DNA of 64,000 nucleotides, from contig JANQLY010000002.1 of assembly GCA_028280345.1 (NCBI GenBank), positions 248,001 through 312,000 on the forward strand. Reading direction: 5' to 3'. The notes under the pieces were generated by a model that saw only the letters and a program-made list of their open reading frames with translations, had not been told where the DNA came from and ran no database searches. The DNA comes from Pseudomonadales bacterium. Its GTDB lineage: Bacteria > Pseudomonadota > Gammaproteobacteria > Pseudomonadales > UBA7239. The position numbers were made by a program, and so were the translations under genes. Shown here one piece after another: positions 7,978 to 16,105 of this stretch. Within the stretch, counting starts at the first letter, position 1. Each line of letters opens with the position of its first letter.

Positions 7978-9188
7978 GCTATAACCTCACGTTCATTTTT
8001 AGTCAGACAGCTTTGGTCGGGGCATTCCAGGCTTTTACGCTCGCCATTGTTATACTGAGTATCAAACGTACCCACCTCTCCACGATATTACTCGTTAGTT
8101 ATGTTGCGATACACGGCTTGCGATTGTTGCTGTTATATTTTTTATATGGCGAAATTCCGATACAGCGCCAGGAAATCTTTGTGCTACTGGCAAGCGGTTT
8201 TGCGCTGGGGCCAATATTGTACTTTTATACCTGCTCTTTAACCCAGGGTGATTTCAAATGGGGTAAGCGTCAATGGTTACATTTATTGCCGGTGCCATTA
8301 AGCATCTTTGTGTCTGCATTGCCGCGCTTGCGCCAGCCAGGTGTTGAAGAAAATATTTATGTCTGGTTTAACGTTGAGCAACCGATGATGCTGTACTACA
8401 TGGACTGGGTACTGCCGCTACTGCTTAACCTGAGTATTGTGGTTTACAGCGTATTGTCTGTAGGTTTGTTGATTCGCCATCAGCAACGCATCCTTGAATT
8501 GTTTTCTTCTATTCAGACGGTTTCGTTGCGCTGGCTATGGATTGTACTGGGTTTGTCAGTGCTGGCAGCCTTGTTGTCCAGCTTTGCCCACCTGATGCGC
8601 TTCCTGTTTGAGGCAGAACTTGGGCCGCGTTTATATATCTGGATGATTGTTAACCTTATACAGTTGTTTGTGATTGCCATTATGGGGTTGCGGCAGCAAT
8701 TGATTTTTAGCAGTTGGGAGCAGCAGATCTTTGCTGATGCAAATACCACCGTCAGTGAGCAAGAAAATCTCACGGAGGAGCAAACTGAACCGGTCAAGTA
8801 CAGAAAAAGTGGTCTCGGTGAACAGGCGAGTCTTTCCCACTGGCAAACACTTGAAACTCATATGCAGTCAGAGCGACCGTATCTTAGTTGTACCCTGAAC
8901 CTCAAGGAACTGGCCGATGCGGTGCAGATTCCTGTAGACCACCTTTCACAGGTGATCAATACCCATTCTGCTGGTAAGTTCTACGACTATGTAAACGGTT
9001 ATCGCCTTGATGAGGCGCAGCGCATACTGCAAAACGACCCTACAAAGCCTCTGCTAGATGTAGCACTGGAATCCGGTTTCAGTTCCCAGTCAGTGTTTTC
9101 AACCCGATTTAAAAAGAGCCTGTCTATTTCTCCGTCAGAATACCGCAAACAGCAGTTGCATCACCCGGGGCGTGAAAGTGGCAGCTAA
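7974..9188 (+). CDS. Membrane-anchored AraC-family regulator (7TM N-terminus)
   Basis: The 404-residue protein has about seven hydrophobic segments in residues 5-245 and a C-terminal AraC DNA-binding domain from about residue 300 (LKELADAVQIPVDHLSQVIN, then DVALESGFSSQSVFSTRFKK). Such proteins sense a membrane or periplasmic signal and regulate transcription from the membrane. It overlaps the amidohydrolase stop by 4 nt (ATGA), so the two are translationally coupled, and it overlaps the next gene by 17 nt. Control of the catabolic genes around it is likely but not proven. Confidence 0.88.
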   Translation: MSYNLTFIFSQTALVGAFQAFTLAIVILSIKRTHLSTILLVSYVAIHGLRLLLLYFLYGEIPIQRQEIFVLLASGFALGPILYFYTCSLTQGDFKWGKRQWLHLLPVPLSIFVSALPRLRQPGVEENIYVWFNVEQPMMLYYMDWVLPLLLNLSIVVYSVLSVGLLIRHQQRILELFSSIQTVSLRWLWIVLGLSVLAALLSSFAHLMRFLFEAELGPRLYIWMIVNLIQLFVIAIMGLRQQLIFSSWEQQIFADANTTVSEQENLTEEQTEPVKYRKSGLGEQASLSHWQTLETHMQSERPYLSCTLNLKELADAVQIPVDHLSQVINTHSAGKFYDYVNGYRLDEAQRILQNDPTKPLLDVALESGFSSQSVFSTRFKKSLSISPSEYRKQQLHHPGRESGS

Positions 9189-10248
9189 ACGCCGACACAA
9201 ATGGTTTGTTGTTCTCGAAAGGGTTTATTTATTGCTGACAGGTGTGGTTTGTATAGCACTTGTGGCTGAAATCTATCTGCGTTTTGATTATCACCAGCGT
9301 GTCCAGTCTGGAAAGCAATACCGCAGCACTAACCCCTATACCCAAATTCAAAATCTGGTTGGCCCGGGAGGTCAGGGGTTGTGGGAGGAGCCGTGGAAAT
9401 CCTATAAACCCGATGTGTCTATTCAGCAGACACTGGACAGCGGTGAATTATTCTCGCTGGCAATTAATCGCCATGGATTTCGTGGATCAGACGTTACCCA
9501 AATGAAGCCTGCAAACACGCTGCGAATTATTGCGATGGGTGGCTCAACGACTTTCCTCGGTTTGACGGATGACGCAACTTATCCCGCGTATTTGCAGCGA
9601 GAGCTGCAAAGCCTGTTTCCTGAGCGGAAGATTGAGGTTTTAAACTTTGGTGTTAGTGGTACCTGGAGCGGATACTGGGTGAAACATATCGACAGGGTTA
9701 TTGCTTTTGAGCCGGATATTGTTGTGCATTACAACGCGATTAACGATATTGCCTGGCACCATGCGCCACGTTATGCCAAACAACACCGCTGGCAGATTGG
9801 TTTGCAAAATAGCTACTTGTACCAGAAATTATTTCCCATTGAGGCGGAGGCACTCTCACCGCACTTTGACCGTACCTTGAAGAATTTTCGCAAATTGCAG
9901 CAAAAGCTGGCGGCGCACAACATACAGTACCTGGTGGGAACATTCGCGATGCCGGATTATCAACAGGCATCACCTGAGTTCCAGGATTTTCTCGATGAGG
10001 ATGTGCTGATCTGGGGAGGGCATCTGAATATCCATGGTTATGAGAATTTCTATCGGTTGATGCAGTCCTATAATCACCGACTGCGGAATTTTGCTGCTGT
10101 GCAGCAGCTACCCTTGTTCCTGCTGGATGAAGCACTGTTTGACCCCGAGTTGTTTTATGACAGCTGCCATAAACGGGAGCAGGGGCAGCAGATAATGGCA
10201 GGGGTGGTTGCGGGGCAATTACAGACAACATTTCCGGATTTTTTCTAA
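9172..10248 (+). CDS. SGNH/GDSL-family hydrolase, membrane-anchored
   Basis: This 358-residue protein has an N-terminal membrane anchor (residues about 12-32) followed by an SGNH hydrolase-like domain: GGSTT (block I serine), NFGVSG (block II glycine), HYNAIND (block III asparagine) and an Asp-Ser-Cys-His pair in LFYDSCHKREQG near the C-terminus, matching the DxxH of block V. It would act as an esterase or acyl/acetyl transferase in the periplasm. The start is GTG at 9172 or 9178, inside the end of the AraC gene, so it is probably translationally coupled. Its substrate is unknown. Confidence 0.78.
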   Translation: MKVAAKRRHKWFVVLERVYLLLTGVVCIALVAEIYLRFDYHQRVQSGKQYRSTNPYTQIQNLVGPGGQGLWEEPWKSYKPDVSIQQTLDSGELFSLAINRHGFRGSDVTQMKPANTLRIIAMGGSTTFLGLTDDATYPAYLQRELQSLFPERKIEVLNFGVSGTWSGYWVKHIDRVIAFEPDIVVHYNAINDIAWHHAPRYAKQHRWQIGLQNSYLYQKLFPIEAEALSPHFDRTLKNFRKLQQKLAAHNIQYLVGTFAMPDYQQASPEFQDFLDEDVLIWGGHLNIHGYENFYRLMQSYNHRLRNFAAVQQLPLFLLDEALFDPELFYDSCHKREQGQQIMAGVVAGQLQTTFPDFF

Positions 10249-10368
10249 AAAAATACAAGTTATTGAAAATAAAGGCTTTTTATTTTTTATTGCCGGTCGG
10301 CTAAGGCGTTTTTTTACCTTTCCTGCATTAATCTATACACTTTCCACAAAACTGTAGTGAGGATAGAG

Positions 10369-11193
10369 ATGGGTAATCCCGAAATGCAATTGGCCGGTAT
10401 TCTGGTTTATAGCTGCTTTCTTATTGCCTTTCTGATTGAGCTGGCCAGCGGTGTGTTCAAGCGTATCAAACGACCAAAGCGCGATATTGCGTTTATGGTG
10501 ACCGGGTTGTTTGCCCAGAGCACGATTGCCGGTGGTCTGATTGGAACCCTGGCCGGGTTATTGGTTGTTAACCTGTTTCCCGACTCTGCCGGTGGTTGGG
10601 CGCACTTGTCCTATTGGTTGGTCTTTCCGCTCGTCTTTTTTACCAATGAGTTTCTGCATTATTGGTTACATCGTCTCGCCCACGAGTGGCGCCCAATCTG
10701 GAAAATTCACCGTACCCATCACAGCGCAATGGATATGAGCGTGACATTATTGTTTCGCTACAATATTTTTTGGACGCTGGTTTTACCACAGACCTGGTTT
10801 GCAGCGATTTGCGTGTATATGGGGCAGGGCAAGGCAGCGATCACTGCAATCTTTATTACCTTCCTCGTGAATACGCTCACCCATATGAACTTCCGCTGGG
10901 ATTTGTGGTTGCGCAAAAAAATGCCCTGGAGCGAACCGTTCTGGCGCGTGATTGAACATGTGATTACCTTGCCCGATACCCACCATGCCCACCACGGTCT
11001 TGGTAAAGATGCCCATGTGCAGGGCAACTATGCGATTACGGTGTTTCTGTTCGATACCATTTTTGGCACTGCACGTATCCCTCATAAAGAGCAAAGCAAA
11101 ATCGGTATGGCAAATTCCGAAAGGCTCGACTGGAAAGAGGAATTGTTTTGGCCGATTGTGCGCAAAGGCAAAGCGAAGCCGGGGGAAAGTTAA
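10369..11193 (+). CDS. Sterol desaturase / fatty-acid hydroxylase family membrane enzyme
   Basis: This 274-residue multi-pass membrane protein carries the three histidine clusters of the di-iron family: HYWLHRLAH (HxxxH type), HRTHH (HxxHH) and THHAHH (HxxHH). These proteins hydroxylate or desaturate sterols, fatty acids or carotenoids at the cytoplasmic face of the membrane. The ATG at 10369 follows GAGGATAGA at good spacing and is preferred to a GTG 12 nt earlier. Neighbours on both sides are redox genes. Given the sterol-type genes in this window a steroid substrate is possible, but the family is broad. Confidence 0.9.
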   Translation: MGNPEMQLAGILVYSCFLIAFLIELASGVFKRIKRPKRDIAFMVTGLFAQSTIAGGLIGTLAGLLVVNLFPDSAGGWAHLSYWLVFPLVFFTNEFLHYWLHRLAHEWRPIWKIHRTHHSAMDMSVTLLFRYNIFWTLVLPQTWFAAICVYMGQGKAAITAIFITFLVNTLTHMNFRWDLWLRKKMPWSEPFWRVIEHVITLPDTHHAHHGLGKDAHVQGNYAITVFLFDTIFGTARIPHKEQSKIGMANSERLDWKEELFWPIVRKGKAKPGES

Positions 11194-11205
11194 CTTCCAG
11201 TGACT

Positions 11206-12201
11206 TCATGTGTATAGCTTTGTAGTGGGAATAACGCTTTCGCTAAACAGCCTTAATGTGTTCCAACCCTCCTCTAACGGCAAACCTCCCGCCAGTGGAT
11301 GCAGCACCAGGGTTTTACGACCTGCTTTAATAACCTCAATACATTGTTCAGGCGTTAATATTTCAAAACGCTTTTGTGCCTTTAAATCCTCAATCGATAA
11401 TGTGTCTTGCTCACTCGGGCGTGGTACACCATCGCGTTTCCAGCTACTGTACTCTTTGGTTTCATTGAGAAAGTACGGCGCGTATTGCTGCCACGCCGCT
11501 TCCGGATCTTCATGCAGAAAGGTCATCGTATTGCCGTCTTTCGGGTAATAAACAAAACCTTGCTTGCCGTATTTTTCCAGTTCGCTGTAGTAGAGTTGTT
11601 CGAGTTCCGGCATATGCATCGGTGGATAAAACGGTACGCCGTATTTTGCCGCGCGTTTTGCCGCAGCCTTGCTCATGCCACCGATAAAAAAGAACGGGTG
11701 GGGTTCGGAGCAGGGCTTGGGGGTGATATTGACGGTTTGACCTTTGTACTCAAACGGCTCGTTGCCCCAGGCTTTGAGCAGGGTTTCAATCACTTCATCC
11801 ATGAGCTTACCGCGTTGCTCCCAATTGCGACCTACGGCGTGGTATTCCTCGGGTCGATAGCCGAGCCCGGCAGTAAAACTGAAACGTCCGCCACTGATTA
11901 AATCCAGTGTGGCAATATCTTCGGCGAGGCGCACCGGATCGTAGAGGGTGACAAGCAGAGCGGTTACATTAACGGAAACGTTTTTGGTGCGGCCAATAAT
12001 CGCTCCGGCCATAGTGAGCGGGGCAGGTAGCCAGCCGTTATCGGCGCAGTGGTGTTCCTCAAGATTAATGATCGAAAAACCGGCCTCATCGGCAAATGCT
12101 GCCATATCGAGAGCTGCCTGATAGCGTTCGGCAGTTTCTGCGCGGCTGGCGGTGGGGTCACCTGTCATATTGAAGCGGATTGCAGAGGTGATTTTGGCCA
12201 T
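11206..12201 (-). CDS. LLM-class flavin-dependent oxidoreductase
   Basis: The 331-residue protein belongs to the luciferase-like monooxygenase family (F420- or FMN-dependent TIM barrels). Family segments are INLEEHHCADNGW, a YDPVRLAEDIATLD helix, SGGRFSFTAGLGYRPEEY and a FIGGMSKAAAKRAAKYG phosphate-binding region. The start is the ATG ending at 12201, preceded by AGGGTG; an upstream extension is less likely. It is convergent with the sterol-desaturase-like gene. A Baeyer-Villiger or hydroxylation step in isoprenoid breakdown would fit the context, but the substrate is not readable. Confidence 0.88.
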   Translation of the reverse strand: MAKITSAIRFNMTGDPTASRAETAERYQAALDMAAFADEAGFSIINLEEHHCADNGWLPAPLTMAGAIIGRTKNVSVNVTALLVTLYDPVRLAEDIATLDLISGGRFSFTAGLGYRPEEYHAVGRNWEQRGKLMDEVIETLLKAWGNEPFEYKGQTVNITPKPCSEPHPFFFIGGMSKAAAKRAAKYGVPFYPPMHMPELEQLYYSELEKYGKQGFVYYPKDGNTMTFLHEDPEAAWQQYAPYFLNETKEYSSWKRDGVPRPSEQDTLSIEDLKAQKRFEILTPEQCIEVIKAGRKTLVLHPLAGGLPLEEGWNTLRLFSESVIPTTKLYT

Positions 12202-12625
12202 TGGGCACCCTGATGGTCGGTTCGGAGTAATTTCCACAGTTAGGGTAGCAATTTTATCTGTTTTATCCAGAAAGTAATGTATCTTATTGATTTTATTGAA
12301 AACTTATGTAAAGTGCTGATTTATCAGCTTTTTTTGTGAATGACGAGGCAGACGGTGAATTGCGCCGGTTTTGTTGTCGGCGGGTTTTGTCATAAATTGA
12401 GGTTTTTTTCCGCCAGTTACTCACAGAGTTATCCACAGGGGTGGATGGCAAAGTTGATGCATTTGTTGTAGAAACTCGCCAGGTGTCTGTTTTCTAACGA
12501 ATTCTGGTGCAGTGGCAGAAACCGGTAGCAGGGTTAAACTGTTAAACAGGTATCAGATTCGGGGCTTGAACCTGGTGTAAGCTTGCGGGCTGGTATAATC
12601 AGCGAAATTGTTGTTGGCAAGGGCG
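12202..12625. other. 424-bp intergenic region with a hairpin/T-tract and a single DnaA-box-like site
   Basis: No convincing gene lies here. At 12315-12335 the perfect repeat GCTGAT-TT-ATCAGC is followed by seven T, like an intrinsic terminator or attenuator on the plus strand, although no plus-strand gene ends close by. TTATCCACA at 12429-12437 matches a DnaA box exactly, but it is single. The region separates the divergent LLM and HD-domain genes and must hold both promoters. Confidence 0.5.
12315..12335 (+). terminator. Terminator- or attenuator-like hairpin
   Basis: GCTGAT and ATCAGC pair perfectly around a minimal loop and run directly into T7. The stem is short and AT-containing, so the site is weak. 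It lies about 290 bp upstream of the HD-domain gene and far from any upstream plus-strand stop, so a leader attenuator is as likely as a gene terminator. Confidence 0.35.
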
Positions 12626-13567
12626 ATGTCGGGACAGTTACAACCAAAAGATTCAGTGAAGCACCTACCCCGGCAGAAGCTGGATATATCCCTGTCTGTC
12701 TGTATCAGTGATGCCCAATCTGTTTGTGATGCCGTCCGGGAGATCTTCCTGACTCGATTCCCCAGCCGCGAAAGTGATTTTGCGGTGGTTGAAACCATGT
12801 TTGAAGATATTCATCGTATGTACCACGGTGAGTACCCGGGCTACCACAGCTGTGATACCGATTACCACGACATGCGCCATATTCTCGATGTCACACTGGC
12901 AGCAATGCGGCTGTATGATGGCCATGAAAAAGTTAACGGCGGTACAGAGCAGGCACTTGGTCATGAGCGGGTACTGATTGGTCTGACTGGCGCACTGTTT
13001 CACGATATTGGTTATATTCGTCATCGCAATGACACACGACATAAACACGGCGCAGAATATACCAAAACCCATGTTTCCCGCGGCACACGTTTTCTTGCCA
13101 AGTATTTACCAGCGGTGGGTAAGGCGGAGTGGGTACCCAAACTCAAAATACTGCTGCACTATACCGGCTATGAAAAGCAGGTACATTTAGAAGACCCGAT
13201 TGATCACACCCTCGGTTGTTTGCTTGGCACGGCAGATCTGATTGCACAAATGTCGGATCGCGCTTATCTGGAGCGCTGTCGCGATTTTCTATTTCAGGAA
13301 TTCAAGATTGGCAAGGTTACGCCGCCGACCGGTAATTCTGATCAGCCGTTTGAATCACCGATTGCACTACTGGATCAGACTCCAAATTTTATTCGTATGA
13401 CTATTAATAAACGCCTCGATGAGTTGTTTGGTTCTGTATATCGTTACGCCGGGGAACATTTTGGCGGTGAGAACCTCTATATGGAAGGCATAGAAAAAAA
13501 CTGCAAGTTTCTTGAAAGCCTGTTAGAAGAGCGGAAATTGCATTTGCTTAATCGCAAGACCCGCTAA
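12626..13567 (+). CDS. HD-domain phosphohydrolase, class-I-PDE-like
   Basis: The 313-residue protein has a metal-dependent HD-type hydrolase core: DTDYHDMRHILDVTLAAMRLY, then GLTGALFHDIGYI, then conserved HKHGAEYT. The YHxxxH...DV arrangement resembles class I cyclic-nucleotide phosphodiesterases more than the usual bacterial HD-GYP enzymes, since no GYP motif is present. It lacks a sensor domain apart from about 60 N-terminal residues. I start at the ATG at 12626; a weak AAGG lies just upstream and a TTG 18 nt earlier is possible. Nucleotide phosphodiester hydrolysis is likely; the substrate is unknown. Confidence 0.75.
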   Translation: MSGQLQPKDSVKHLPRQKLDISLSVCISDAQSVCDAVREIFLTRFPSRESDFAVVETMFEDIHRMYHGEYPGYHSCDTDYHDMRHILDVTLAAMRLYDGHEKVNGGTEQALGHERVLIGLTGALFHDIGYIRHRNDTRHKHGAEYTKTHVSRGTRFLAKYLPAVGKAEWVPKLKILLHYTGYEKQVHLEDPIDHTLGCLLGTADLIAQMSDRAYLERCRDFLFQEFKIGKVTPPTGNSDQPFESPIALLDQTPNFIRMTINKRLDELFGSVYRYAGEHFGGENLYMEGIEKNCKFLESLLEERKLHLLNRKTR

Positions 13568-13607
13568 GCCTGAATTTTGACCGTTAGTTGATGGGGAGTA
13601 TTGTTCC

Positions 13608-14270
13608 ATGCGCAGATTGTGTGCTTTTTTAACCATTCTATTCACTCTTGCCTTCGGACTTGTCTCCTGCGCTTCGGTTGACCCCTATACCGGAGAAGAA
13701 AAAACCAGTAATACCACGACGGGAGCCAGTATTGGCGCAATCAGCGGGGCTATTCTCGGTGCTGCGACATCCAGTAAGAGCGATCGCGAGAAAGGTATTG
13801 TGACTGGTGCGATTGTCGGCGGTGCTATCGGTGCCGGTATTGGCCACTATATGGATCAGCAGGAAGCGGCATTGCGTGAACGCCTGGTAGATAGTGGTGT
13901 GCAGGTACGTAGGGAAGGCGACAATATTCGCCTGATTATGCCGGGTAATATTACCTTTGCGGTTAATCGCTATGAAATTAAACCGGATTTTTACGAAATA
14001 CTGAACTCGGTCAGTGAAGTGTTGATTGAGTTTGATCAAACCGCGATTCGTATTGCCGGGCATACAGATTCCACCGGTAGCTTCGATTACAATCAAACTC
14101 TGAGCGAGCAGCGTGCTGGCAGTGTACGGTCCTATTTGATCAGTCGTAATGTTGCCGCGCAGCGTATCAAGGCAACCGGTTATGGTCCACGTTATCCGAT
14201 AGCAGATAATGGCACCGAGGCAGGGCGTCAGGCCAATCGCCGGGTGGAAATGGAGTTGCAGCCGCTGTAG
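13608..14270 (+). CDS. OmpA-family lipoprotein with glycine-zipper domain (YiaD-like)
   Basis: The 220-residue protein starts with a lipoprotein signal (lipobox LVSC, C21). A glycine-zipper region follows (GASIGAISGAILGAATS and GAIVGGAIGAGIGHYM), then an OmpA-like peptidoglycan-binding domain with the NxxLSxxRA signature (NQTLSEQRAGSVRSYL) and C-terminal GRQANRRVEM. It anchors the outer membrane to peptidoglycan. The ATG has GGGGAG upstream. Layout and length match YiaD/Pal-like lipoproteins. Confidence 0.92.
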   Translation: MRRLCAFLTILFTLAFGLVSCASVDPYTGEEKTSNTTTGASIGAISGAILGAATSSKSDREKGIVTGAIVGGAIGAGIGHYMDQQEAALRERLVDSGVQVRREGDNIRLIMPGNITFAVNRYEIKPDFYEILNSVSEVLIEFDQTAIRIAGHTDSTGSFDYNQTLSEQRAGSVRSYLISRNVAAQRIKATGYGPRYPIADNGTEAGRQANRRVEMELQPL

Positions 14271-14446
14271 AGTTGCGCATCGATTTGTTGGTTCCGGGTC
14301 AATGCTCTACGGACTTGAAAAACAGCGCGAAATTCATATATTAATCTGGCATTGCTTTCGTCATATTGGGCGGGGCAATATGGTCTAATCGGGTAGTAAT
14401 TTAAACGTGCTCTCATTAAACATGGTCTCAAAAAACATAGTCTAAA

Positions 14447-15367
14447 ATGATTGAAATCAAGGCATTAAGCAAACGCTTTGGCAATTTTACTGCCGTGGAT
14501 AAGTTGTCCTTTACTGTTGCTGAAGGTGAGGTGCTTGGTTTCCTCGGCCCGAATGGTGCAGGCAAATCAACCACGATGAAAATGCTTACGGGTTTTTTGA
14601 CGCCAAGCAGCGGCTCGGTGAGTATCTGTGGTTTTGACAGTCAGAAACAGAGTTTGCAGGCGCGCAGAATGATTGGCTATTTGCCCGAGGGTGCACCGGG
14701 CTATGGCGATATGAGTGTGCGTGACTTTTTGAAGTTTGTCGCTAAAGTGCGCCAGATACCTGTCAACCAGATCGATGCGGCAATCGCAGCAGTGGTAGAA
14801 AAGATTCGTCTGTCGGAAGTGTTGCAGCAGAGTATCGATACGCTGTCGAAAGGTTTCAAACGTCGTGTTGGTCTTGCTCAGGCAATTTTACACGACCCGA
14901 AAGTATTGATCCTTGATGAGCCTACCGATGGCCTTGATCCCAACCAGAAACACCAGGTGCGCGAACTGATTCGCAACCTGGCTCAGGACAAGATTGTAAT
15001 TGTCTCCACCCATATTCTTGAAGAGGTTAGTGCGGTATGCAGTCGTGCAATCATTATTGATCACGGTCGTTTGCTCGTCGACGATACGCCAGCGGGGCTT
15101 GAGGCGCGTTCACGCTATCACGGTGCGGTAACGGTCAAGGCGCCAGGTATCGGTGAGGTTGAAGCGGCATTTGGTGACTTGCCGGGTGTGGCGGCTGTTG
15201 AAATGACGGATGACAATGTGCTGACAGCTTTACCGCAGTCTGATGTAGATATTTACACTGAGGTTCAACAGTTGTTGGCGGCAAAGTCGTTACAGGTTGA
15301 AGAGATTTTTCAGGAAAAGGGCCGTCTTGACGAAGTATTCAGATCGTTGACCGGGGGTGCCGCATGA
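14447..15367 (+). CDS. ABC transporter ATP-binding protein (Gld/Nos type)
   Basis: The 306-residue ATPase has Walker A GPNGAGKST, signature LSKGFKRRVGLAQA and Walker B VLILDEP followed by a DGLDPNQK D-loop, plus a C-terminal extension typical of GldA/NosF/CcmA-like exporters. It overlaps the permease start by 4 nt (ATGA) and forms a three-gene operon with the permease and a GldG-like auxiliary protein. The complex works at the inner membrane; the substrate is unknown. No strong ribosome site is visible before the ATG at 14447. Confidence 0.95.
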   Translation: MIEIKALSKRFGNFTAVDKLSFTVAEGEVLGFLGPNGAGKSTTMKMLTGFLTPSSGSVSICGFDSQKQSLQARRMIGYLPEGAPGYGDMSVRDFLKFVAKVRQIPVNQIDAAIAAVVEKIRLSEVLQQSIDTLSKGFKRRVGLAQAILHDPKVLILDEPTDGLDPNQKHQVRELIRNLAQDKIVIVSTHILEEVSAVCSRAIIIDHGRLLVDDTPAGLEARSRYHGAVTVKAPGIGEVEAAFGDLPGVAAVEMTDDNVLTALPQSDVDIYTEVQQLLAAKSLQVEEIFQEKGRLDEVFRSLTGGAA

Positions 15368-16101
15368 CACCCGCCATGTTGGTGATCTTCCGCCGCGAGT
15401 TAAAAAGCTATTTTGCCACGCCGCTTGCGTTGATTTTTATTGTGATATTTTTGATGCTCAGTGGTTTTTTTACCTTCGAGCTCGGCAGTTTTTACTTTCG
15501 CGGTCAGGCTGATCTTGAATCATTCTTTTCCTACCACCCCTGGCTGTACCTGTTTCTTGTACCAGCGATTGCCATGCGTATCTGGGCTGAGGAGCACAAA
15601 TCCGGCACGATTGAGTTGTTATTGACCTTGCCGGTCACTGTTGCCGATGCGGTGGTGGGCAAATTTCTTGCCGCCTGGATATTCGCCGGCCTTTCCCTGT
15701 TATTGACTTTCCCGATATGGATTACTGTGAATTATCTCGGTGATCCGGATAACGGTATCATTGTTGCGGCCTATCTGGGTAGTTGGTTGATGTCCGGTGC
15801 GTTTCTCTCTGTTGGTTGTTGTTTATCGGCAGCAACGCGCAACCAGGTGATTGCGTTTATTCTGACCATTACTGTTTGCCTGGTGTTTGTGCTGGCAGGT
15901 TTTTCTGTGGTGCTGAACAGCTTTCAGGGATGGTTACCTGTCGTTGTCATTGATGTAATTGCCCAGCTTAGTTTTCTTACCCACTTTGATGCGATCAGTC
16001 GTGGAGTGCTTGATCTGCGTGATGTGCTATTTTTTATTCTATTTATCGCCTGTTGGTTGTTTGCCACAGCCATTGTGATTGAAATCAAAAAGGCGGGGTA
16101 G
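15364..16101 (+). CDS. ABC transporter permease (GldF-like)
   Basis: The 245-residue integral membrane protein has six or so hydrophobic segments and the ABC-2 layout, with KSYFATPLALIFIVIF at the start and the WAEEHKSGTIELLLTLPV cytoplasmic loop that marks GldF-like permeases. It is translationally coupled to the ATPase gene upstream and followed 4 nt later by the GldG-like gene. Homologues act in gliding or in poorly defined export; this organism gives no other sign of gliding. Confidence 0.93.
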   Translation: MTPAMLVIFRRELKSYFATPLALIFIVIFLMLSGFFTFELGSFYFRGQADLESFFSYHPWLYLFLVPAIAMRIWAEEHKSGTIELLLTLPVTVADAVVGKFLAAWIFAGLSLLLTFPIWITVNYLGDPDNGIIVAAYLGSWLMSGAFLSVGCCLSAATRNQVIAFILTITVCLVFVLAGFSVVLNSFQGWLPVVVIDVIAQLSFLTHFDAISRGVLDLRDVLFFILFIACWLFATAIVIEIKKAG

Positions 16102-16105
16102 GGAT

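Noticed and set aside
12429..12437. A perfect DnaA box (TTATCCACA) suggesting an origin of replication
   Set aside because: Only one box is present, with no cluster, no dnaA/dnaN/gidA neighbourhood and no AT-rich unwinding region typical of oriC.
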